From assembly GCA_016789035.1 (NCBI GenBank), contig JAEUSC010000302.1, forward strand, positions 1-5,880: DNA of 5,880 nt, read 5' to 3'. The position numbers and the translations under genes were made by a program. The stretch is from Candidatus Omnitrophota bacterium (GTDB taxonomy: Bacteria > Omnitrophota > Gorgyraeia > Zapsychrales > Fredricksoniimonadaceae). The notes under the pieces were generated by a model. It did not search any database. It saw nothing but the letters and a program-made list of their open reading frames with translations, and had not been told where the DNA came from. Below, piece by piece: positions 1 to 3,208 of this stretch. How positions within the stretch are numbered: position 1 is the first letter of the stretch; each line of letters begins with the position of its first letter.

Positions 1-166
1 GCGCAAATTCTATGCTTGCAGAAAAAATACAGTATACCTTGCCCTCCGTGGGTTTTAAAGCCCCGGAAAAATTTTTACAATTATGATGGGTAATGAAAGT
101 TGCTCCAGCTGGGAGGTTTGACACTATCCGGTAGGCTCCAATCCATGTACCCCTCATAAAGGTCTC
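1..166. other. Left-edge non-coding stretch
   Basis: I see no credible coding sequence here on either strand. Two things stand out. A possible minus-strand promoter at 31-59 is listed separately. An imperfect odd palindrome at 46-66, reading CCG.GGG..TTT from one side and mirrored from the other with two mismatches, overlaps the -35 box of that promoter. The stretch lies downstream of the terminator of small membrane protein copy A, so it probably separates two minus-strand transcription units. Confidence 0.4.
31..59 (-). promoter_or_regulatory. Possible sigma-70 promoter pointing off the left edge
   Basis: On the minus strand TTTAAA (54-59) is followed after 17 bases by TATACT (31-36). The -10 box matches the consensus at five of six positions and the -35 box at four of six. 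Any gene it drives lies outside the window, so it cannot be confirmed here. The imperfect palindrome at 46-66 overlaps the -35 box and could be an operator. Confidence 0.33.
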
Positions 167-202
167 AAAAAAACAAAACACCCTGCACCAAATGATGCAG
201 GG
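167..202 (-). terminator. Rho-independent terminator of membrane protein copy A
   Basis: Read on the minus strand, CCCTGCA and TGCAGGG form a perfect 7-bp stem (181-187 with 196-202) around an 8-base loop. A T-rich run follows, with four and then seven T separated by single G or C bases (167-180). It begins about 35 bases after the stop codon of the small gene at 237-425. It therefore makes that gene a self-contained, monocistronic unit. No equivalent is visible behind copy B. Confidence 0.85.
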
Positions 203-236
203 CGATTGCAAAGGACTCCGCTTCCTGAAATGGGAA

Positions 237-425
237 TTATGTGTTTACTCGGACATGACCGTTAATGACCCCCAATGACTGAAAAATCAAAAATACAGCA
301 ACCACGACAATCAAGACTTGAATCACGGTCCTTAACGCCGGAACATTATTAAGTTTATTATTGGCCCAATAAGCCAATCCAGCAAAGACACAGATCACGA
401 GTAATTCCATCACATTAATTTCCAT
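237..425 (-). CDS. Small two-helix membrane protein, copy A
   Basis: This 62-residue protein is almost entirely two hydrophobic segments, roughly residues 5-22 and 32-53. A short polar turn (NNKLNNVPALR) joins them and a polar tail (GHVRVNT) ends the protein. The pattern resembles the short Thivi_2564-type membrane proteins, whose function is not known to me, and I assign none. The start is well supported: AGGAG (432-436) sits 6 bases before the ATG, with a promoter and palindrome upstream and a strong terminator behind. A second copy at 2661-2852 differs by about seven substitutions plus one inserted Asn near the C terminus. Most changes are conservative (V/I, L/V, N/D, E/Q), as expected if both copies are under purifying selection. 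The protein probably sits in the inner membrane as a helical hairpin. Confidence 0.85.
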   Translation of the reverse strand: MEINVMELLVICVFAGLAYWANNKLNNVPALRTVIQVLIVVVAVFLIFQSLGVINGHVRVNT

Positions 426-453
426 GGGCTTCTCCTTTTGTTGGTAAATTTGA

Positions 454-475
454 CCGCTCGCAAATTTGTGAGCGG
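454..475. promoter_or_regulatory. 22-bp near-perfect palindrome downstream of the copy A -10 box
   Basis: The arms CCGCTC and GAGCGG flank a CAAATTTG core. Ten of the 11 mirrored positions pair, and the exception is a G opposite a T. It starts directly after the -10 box (476-481), so it spans the transcription start and the early leader. That is a classic place for a repressor operator. It could instead fold as a short hairpin at the 5' end of the mRNA. The inner CGCAAATTTGTG is kept at copy B (2881-2902), while one arm there is degraded. Confidence 0.55.
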
Positions 476-502
476 ATCATACCAGCCGCACCATGACGAC
501 AA
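476..502 (-). promoter_or_regulatory. Extended -10 promoter of copy A
   Basis: On the minus strand TTGTCG (497-502) is followed after 15 bases by TATGAT (476-481), which is preceded by TGG and so forms an extended -10 element. The short spacer fits an extended -10 promoter that depends little on its -35 box. Immediately upstream is a very A/T-rich tract that includes a perfect 18-bp palindrome (514-531). It could act as an UP element. The same promoter is found at copy B with only a few changes, which supports function. Confidence 0.6.
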
Positions 503-582
503 GGTTAAAAGATAATTAATTATAATTAATTCATCGCCCGTCTTATACAAACCGAGGAATAACCAATCCCCATAAGAGGTGG

Positions 583-594
583 GAAAACGTTTTC
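583..594. promoter_or_regulatory. Perfect palindrome GAAAACGTTTTC, possible LacI-type operator
   Basis: GAAAACGTTTTC is a perfect 12-bp palindrome with a central CG. That is the general form of operators bound by LacI/GalR-family regulators. It lies 140 bases upstream of the deacetylase start. TTGCAC follows directly, and TAAAAA comes 17 bases after that, forming a weak promoter-like pair that the palindrome would touch. No LacI-family gene is present in the window, so assignment rests on the motif alone. Confidence 0.3.
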
Positions 595-733
595 TTGCAC
601 ACTTTGGACCTATTTTTTAAAAAAATCCCATCCGGCGGCCTTTCTATTTTCCCGTCACGACATATACTTAAAGTGATTGTTCTTGACCGGACGTTGAAGG
701 ACCGGAGCTTCAGCATTGCACAAAGGGCTTTGA

Positions 734-1597
734 ATGTTTGCAGCAAAAACCTTAGCGATATCATATCTGGCTTCATTAGTGGCTTACCAATATATACGGC
801 CACAGTATTCCATTGCCGTTTTGATGTATCACAATGTGACAGAGATTCTTCCTCCCTCATACAGATCGATCAGGCCCGAAGATTTCCGTTTGCAAATGAA
901 ATATCTGAAGGATCAATGTGAGGTCCTCAGCATCCAAGATCTGGTTAAGGCTTACCGCTCACCCCGGCATTTTACGCGGTCCCGCAAACCGCGGGTGATC
1001 ATTACGTTCGATGACGGTTTCCGGGACAACTACACCAACGCTTTTCCTATCCTCAAAGAATTCAGCCTGCCGGCGACCTGCTTTGTTGTCCCGAGCTGGT
1101 TTTCCAAAACGGATCCCAGCACAGCAAAACGCATATTTCTCAACGAAAAAGAGATCAAAGAGATGCGAAATAACGGCATTTCCTTCTGCTCCCACACGTT
1201 GAGCCATCCCATGCTCCCGCATCTGGATTATAAGGAACAAAAGGCCGAAATCCTCAAGGGACGGCAGGAACTCTATGAACGCATTTCGGACCCTGTGGTC
1301 CTGGACGCCTTTGCCTATCCGTTCGGCGAGTATAATCAAGACACGATGGAAATTTTGAAGGAATTGAAGTTCAAAATAGGCCTCACGGTGTGGCACCATC
1401 TCAACGGCCCGAATGATAACCCGCTGAGGCTCAAACGTCTGACCGCTGACGGCAGAGACGGAATGATAAAATTCGCCAGCCAGGTCAATCCTTTTGGATT
1501 TAAGGCCTACGATAAAATTATCAAACGTTTAAGGACGTTCAATCTGCCCCGCAGTGAAGGCCAGCGCATATCCGGGCCTTACCCAACGGAAAATTAA
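734..1597 (+). CDS. Polysaccharide deacetylase (carbohydrate esterase family 4, NodB-like)
   Basis: The protein should be a metal-dependent hydrolase that removes N- or O-acetyl groups from a cell-envelope or secreted polysaccharide. All the main family motifs are visible. TFDDG at 91-95 gives the catalytic base Asp93 and metal ligand Asp94. SHTLSHP at 153-159 supplies metal ligands His154 and His158. AYPFGEYN at 194-201 is the third motif. VLMYHNV (29-35) and the following region resemble the N terminus of PgaB/IcaB-type deacetylases. A short hydrophobic stretch near residues 7-21 may be a membrane anchor or uncleaved signal. An in-frame stop TGA directly precedes the ATG, so the start cannot lie upstream. 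A weak AAAGGG (722-727) serves as ribosome binding site. At 287 residues the protein looks complete. It is the only plus-strand gene in the window and appears to be transcribed alone. The exact substrate cannot be told from sequence. Confidence 0.93.
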   Translation: MFAAKTLAISYLASLVAYQYIRPQYSIAVLMYHNVTEILPPSYRSIRPEDFRLQMKYLKDQCEVLSIQDLVKAYRSPRHFTRSRKPRVIITFDDGFRDNYTNAFPILKEFSLPATCFVVPSWFSKTDPSTAKRIFLNEKEIKEMRNNGISFCSHTLSHPMLPHLDYKEQKAEILKGRQELYERISDPVVLDAFAYPFGEYNQDTMEILKELKFKIGLTVWHHLNGPNDNPLRLKRLTADGRDGMIKFASQVNPFGFKAYDKIIKRLRTFNLPRSEGQRISGPYPTEN

Positions 1598-1599
1598 AA

Positions 1600-1635
1600 T
1601 AACCCTAAGGAGCCCGTAAGGGCGACGAAGGGTTA
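1600..1635. terminator. Hairpin with GUAA tetraloop just after the deacetylase stop
   Basis: TAACCCT (1600-1606) pairs with AGGGTTA (1629-1635). Further in, GCCC (1612-1615) pairs with GGGC (1620-1623) around a GTAA loop of the GNRA type. Between them, AAGGA faces GACGA, which can form G-A pairs. The result is an almost continuous 16-bp stem that begins 2 bases after the stop codon. No T-run follows, so it is a weak intrinsic terminator at best. It may instead protect the mRNA 3' end, or be one member of a dispersed palindromic repeat family. Confidence 0.5.
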
Positions 1636-1720
1636 CCTCAATTATTACCGGGCGACAGCCTCACCTGCACCACCCCCGGGGAGCGGTGCGGTCATATTAA
1701 GAAAGAGCGCGCCAATACGC

Positions 1721-1751
1721 AAAAAAGTTGGCTAAACATTTATGTTTGGCC
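1721..1751 (-). terminator. Minus-strand intrinsic terminator inside the hairpin cluster
   Basis: On the minus strand a 10-bp stem with one G-T wobble, GGCCAAACAT against ATGTTTAGCC, with a tiny loop (1730-1751) is followed by AAC and then six T (1721-1726). This is a textbook intrinsic terminator pointing left. The TPR-like gene already has its own terminator upstream at 1932-1974. A second one here therefore suggests either a backup or a separate short transcript. Confidence 0.6.
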
Positions 1752-1828
1752 TGTCATCCGACCACCGGGAGGATGACACCTGTGATGATATCGGCGGGAC
1801 CGTTGCAATCAGCACAGGTCTCACTTTG
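1721..1828 (-). ncRNA. Candidate small structured RNA
   Basis: Read leftwards, three hairpins follow one another with no unpaired base between them: 1779-1818 (CCTGTG with CACAGG, then TGAT with ATCA, then CGG with CCG), 1752-1778 (TGTCATCC with GGATGACA) and 1730-1751 with its T-tract. A TATAAG box at 1835-1840 would place a transcript start near 1828 and give an RNA of about 105 bases. The corresponding -35 region is poor. I recognise no known riboswitch or small-RNA family. No minus-strand gene follows within the gap, so a stand-alone small RNA is more likely than a leader. Coding potential was not seen. Confidence 0.35.
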
Positions 1829-1838
1829 AACATTCTTA

Positions 1839-1893
1839 TATTTAAAAAATAAAAAAAGCTGCATACGCGTTAAGGATTTTTATTTTTTAAATA
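1839..1893. repeat. Perfect 17-bp A/T inverted repeat
   Basis: TATTTAAAAAATAAAAA at 1839-1855 is mirrored exactly at 1877-1893 across a 21-base spacer that contains ACGCGT. Base composition alone makes A/T repeats easier to find, but 17 exact positions in a region of ordinary composition is notable. It may extrude as a cruciform, serve as an upstream promoter element for the candidate small RNA, or be the remains of a small element. It has no G/C clamp, so a terminator role is unlikely. Confidence 0.6.
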
Positions 1894-1931
1894 ATCAGAA
1901 GAAAGGCAAGAATATACTGACCCCAGTTAAC

Positions 1932-1974
1932 AAAAATAAAACCGGCCAGGCATCGCTGTGTGCCCGACCGGTTT
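1932..1974 (-). terminator. Rho-independent terminator of the TPR-like gene
   Basis: On the minus strand AAACCGG (1968-1974) pairs with CCGGTTT (1939-1945), extended inward by GGGCA against TGCC around a short loop. The stem is followed by TTTTATTTTTG. It lies about 70 bases behind the stop codon of the 160-residue protein. The A-run on the other side is too short to make it an efficient two-way terminator. Confidence 0.85.
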
Positions 1975-2043
1975 CTAATTACGAATTCGAGTTGCTGCCT
2001 CAACAGCCAATCAGAGATCAGCCGTGAGAACATCAGACCGCTT

Positions 2044-2526
2044 TTATTTTCCTAAATCATCCAAGTCCTTTTGAGCGGCCTCTGACGGTTTCCAAAACCA
2101 TCCTTTGGGATCCCAGCACTGGCCGTAGGTATAATTGTCGATGACCTCTTTGTAGGATTTTGTGGCCTCATCTTTTTGACCCGCATCCGCATAGGCCTTT
2201 CCCTGAATATAGTAAGACGTGGCGACGTCATTTAAGGCCCATTGTTTGAAGACTTCTTCTTTGCTGCCGGAAACGAAATCCTTCAAGTTCCCTTGCATGT
2301 CTTTGGCCTGGGCCCCGTACATTTCAATGCACTTATTTGTATAGGTCAAAACTCCTTGGAGGTCCTTCTTTGCGAGGGCTTCCCACGCTTTACCCACCAG
2401 CGTGGAGGACTTAAAATCGCCATAATTGACAGACCCGCCGGCCTCGGGTGCCTGCGCATTGGCCGGGGCCAACGACAGAACAACCATTAAACTCATCATT
2501 ACGACCCCCCCGAAAATCTTTTTCAT
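2044..2526 (-). CDS. Secreted TPR-like protein with C-terminal CWDPKGWFWKP motif
   Basis: This 160-residue protein starts with a clear signal peptide: MKK, a hydrophobic core at residues 4-20, and APANA ending at residue 24 as the likely cleavage site before Gln25. The mature part is helical. Residues 45-70 and 101-131 have the spacing of tetratricopeptide-type helix pairs (GKAWEALAKKDLQGVLTY; GKAYADAGQKDEATKSY), so a protein-binding role outside the inner membrane is likely. The C terminus carries CWDPKGWFWKP at 137-147, which recurs, as I recall, in short TPR proteins of environmental bacteria such as Omnitrophota. Cys66 and Cys137 could form a disulfide. The start is firm: AGGAGG (2534-2539) lies 7 bases before the ATG. 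A strong terminator follows. It may be co-transcribed with membrane protein copy B, 134 bases upstream. No enzymatic motif is visible and I assign no function. Confidence 0.85.
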   Translation of the reverse strand: MKKIFGGVVMMSLMVVLSLAPANAQAPEAGGSVNYGDFKSSTLVGKAWEALAKKDLQGVLTYTNKCIEMYGAQAKDMQGNLKDFVSGSKEEVFKQWALNDVATSYYIQGKAYADAGQKDEATKSYKEVIDNYTYGQCWDPKGWFWKPSEAAQKDLDDLGK

Positions 2527-2660
2527 AGACCTTCCTCCTGTTTGATTTATTTTTATTTTAAAGCAGCGTTGATCATAGCGTTCCTATGGCCTGAAGACTA
2601 TTCTAAAAACAACAATCTTATCGGCTCCTGCAACACTCTGCCCCGCAAGAACGATGGAAT

Positions 2661-2852
2661 TTATGTGGTCACTCGGACATGGCCGTTATTAATAATTCCG
2701 AGCGACTGAAAAATTAGAAACACAGCGGCCACGACAATGACCACCTGGATCACGGTCCGTAAAGCCGGAACATTATTGAGTTTATCATTGGCCCAATAGG
2801 CCAGGCCAGCAAAAACACAGATCACGAGTAACTGCATCACATTAATTTCCAT
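2661..2852 (-). CDS. Small two-helix membrane protein, copy B
   Basis: This 63-residue paralogue of the protein at 237-425 has the same two hydrophobic segments and the same NKLNNVPALR-type turn, here beginning NDKLNN. It differs at about seven positions, plus an inserted Asn that makes the tail INNGHVRVTT. The ribosome binding site AGGAG (2859-2863) is again 6 bases before the ATG. Unlike copy A, no strong terminator follows, so transcription may continue into the TPR-like gene at 2044-2526. Conservation of both reading frame and control region argues that each copy is expressed. Different downstream arrangements suggest they may be used in different settings. Function unknown. Confidence 0.85.
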   Translation of the reverse strand: MEINVMQLLVICVFAGLAYWANDKLNNVPALRTVIQVVIVVAAVFLIFQSLGIINNGHVRVTT

Positions 2853-2880
2853 GGGCGTCTCCTTTGGTTGGTAAACTTGA

Positions 2881-2902
2881 CCTTTCGCAAATTTGTGAGC
2901 GG
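2881..2902. promoter_or_regulatory. Palindrome downstream of the copy B -10 box, partly degraded
   Basis: The inner CGCAAATTTGTG and the outer GAGCGG arm match copy A exactly, but the other arm reads CCTTTC instead of CCGCTC. If a repressor binds this site, copy B should be bound more weakly than copy A. The position directly after the -10 box is unchanged. Confidence 0.45.
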
Positions 2903-2929
2903 ATCATACCAGCCGAACCATGAAGACAA
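2903..2929 (-). promoter_or_regulatory. Extended -10 promoter of copy B
   Basis: TTGTCT (2924-2929) precedes TATGAT (2903-2908) by 15 bases, and TGG stands directly before the -10 box, exactly as in copy A. The differences between the two promoters lie in the spacer and the last base of the -35 box. An A/T-rich tract with AATTAATTATCC lies upstream. This promoter probably serves copy B and possibly the TPR-like gene behind it. Confidence 0.6.
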
Positions 2930-3032
2930 GGTTAAAACACAATTAATTATCCTTAATTATTACCCGAAGCTATAAAGGCCGTATGATCTGATCGGCGTTC
3001 GCCATTCCCGGCCGGATACTGTTGAATTTCAG

Positions 3033-3106
3033 CTCCCTGTGTTTGGGAATCACCTTTTACCCCAAGACCAAAAATCCCTGGACCCCATTTAAGTCAGCAC
3101 AGGGAG
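3033..3106. repeat. 9-bp inverted repeat enclosing a smaller hairpin
   Basis: CTCCCTGTG (3033-3041) is matched exactly by CACAGGGAG (3098-3106). Inside, TTGGG and CCCAA can form a second, 5-bp stem. In RNA this would make a closed outer stem with an inner arm. It lies about 100 to 175 bases behind the stop of the large membrane protein, on the side where its transcript would end. It has no T-run directly after it, so its role, if any, is open. Confidence 0.4.
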
Positions 3107-3208
3107 TCAACACGCATATTGCTTAATTCCCAAAAAAAAGGAGACAGCTGATTGGCCATCCCATTTTAAAGACTGAACGGATCAAAGATAAATCTTCGAC
3201 ATAGGCAA

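Larger units (their letters stand above)
228..531 (-). repeat. Duplicated segment, copy A
   Basis: This stretch covers the small gene, its ribosome binding site, palindrome, promoter and A/T-rich upstream tract. It matches 2652-2951 in the same orientation. Similarity runs from just behind the stop codon to the A/T-rich tract and then ends on both sides. No insertion sequence or terminal repeat flanks either copy, so a simple dispersed duplication followed by divergence is the most economical reading. Boundaries are by eye. Confidence 0.8.
426..733. other. Divergent intergenic region between copy A and the deacetylase
   Basis: About the first 105 bases are the control region of copy A. The rest leads to the plus-strand deacetylase. 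It contains a 12-bp palindrome at 583-594, a run TTTTTTAAAAAAA (613-625) and a short direct repeat GACCGGA at 684-706. I find no convincing promoter for the deacetylase: TATACT at 663-668 is a fair -10 box but lacks a matching -35 box. Overlapping reading frames here have no recognisable protein features. Confidence 0.4.
1598..2043. other. Structured intergenic region between convergent genes
   Basis: These 446 bases have no credible protein-coding sequence, yet much of the stretch lies in inverted repeats. In order: the hairpin at 1600-1635, a GC-rich hairpin (GCACC 1667-1671 with GGTGC 1685-1689), three abutting hairpins at 1730-1818, a 17-bp A/T inverted repeat at 1839-1893, and the terminator at 1932-1974. 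The last is explained by the TPR-like gene. The others are not explained by the flanking genes alone. Confidence 0.6.
2652..2951 (-). repeat. Duplicated segment, copy B
   Basis: This is the counterpart of 228-531, in the same orientation, containing gene, ribosome binding site, palindrome, promoter and A/T-rich tract. The least conserved parts are one arm of the palindrome, the middle of the A/T tract, and the sequence right behind the stop codon. Boundaries are estimated by eye. Confidence 0.8.
2853..3208. other. Gap between the YfhO-like gene and copy B
   Basis: About 100 bases of this gap are the control region of copy B. The remainder has no credible gene. It contains the inverted repeat at 3033-3106 and a run of eight T on the minus strand (3133-3140). 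The T-run follows the YfhO-like stop codon but is not preceded by a stable stem, so I do not call it a terminator. No other termination signal for the large gene is obvious. Confidence 0.4.

Noticed and set aside
460..480. Similarity of TTGTGAGCGGAT to the lac operator half-site
   Set aside because: The palindrome centre here is AAATTT and the overall symmetry differs from a LacI operator, so the match looks coincidental.
543..860. 105-residue minus-strand reading frame and the overlapping 108-residue plus-strand frame (595-921)
   Set aside because: Both overlap the well-supported deacetylase or its upstream region, have no recognisable motif and lack a good ribosome binding site.
959..1399. 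146-residue minus-strand reading frame inside the deacetylase
   Set aside because: It is the antisense shadow of a gene with all catalytic motifs intact, and its residue composition is not protein-like.
1598..2043. CRISPR array or attC-type recombination site
   Set aside because: The hairpins differ in sequence and spacing, there are no direct repeats with spacers, and the attC core signatures are absent.
3133..3140. Run of eight T on the minus strand behind the YfhO-like gene as a terminator
   Set aside because: The sequence before it does not form a stable stem.
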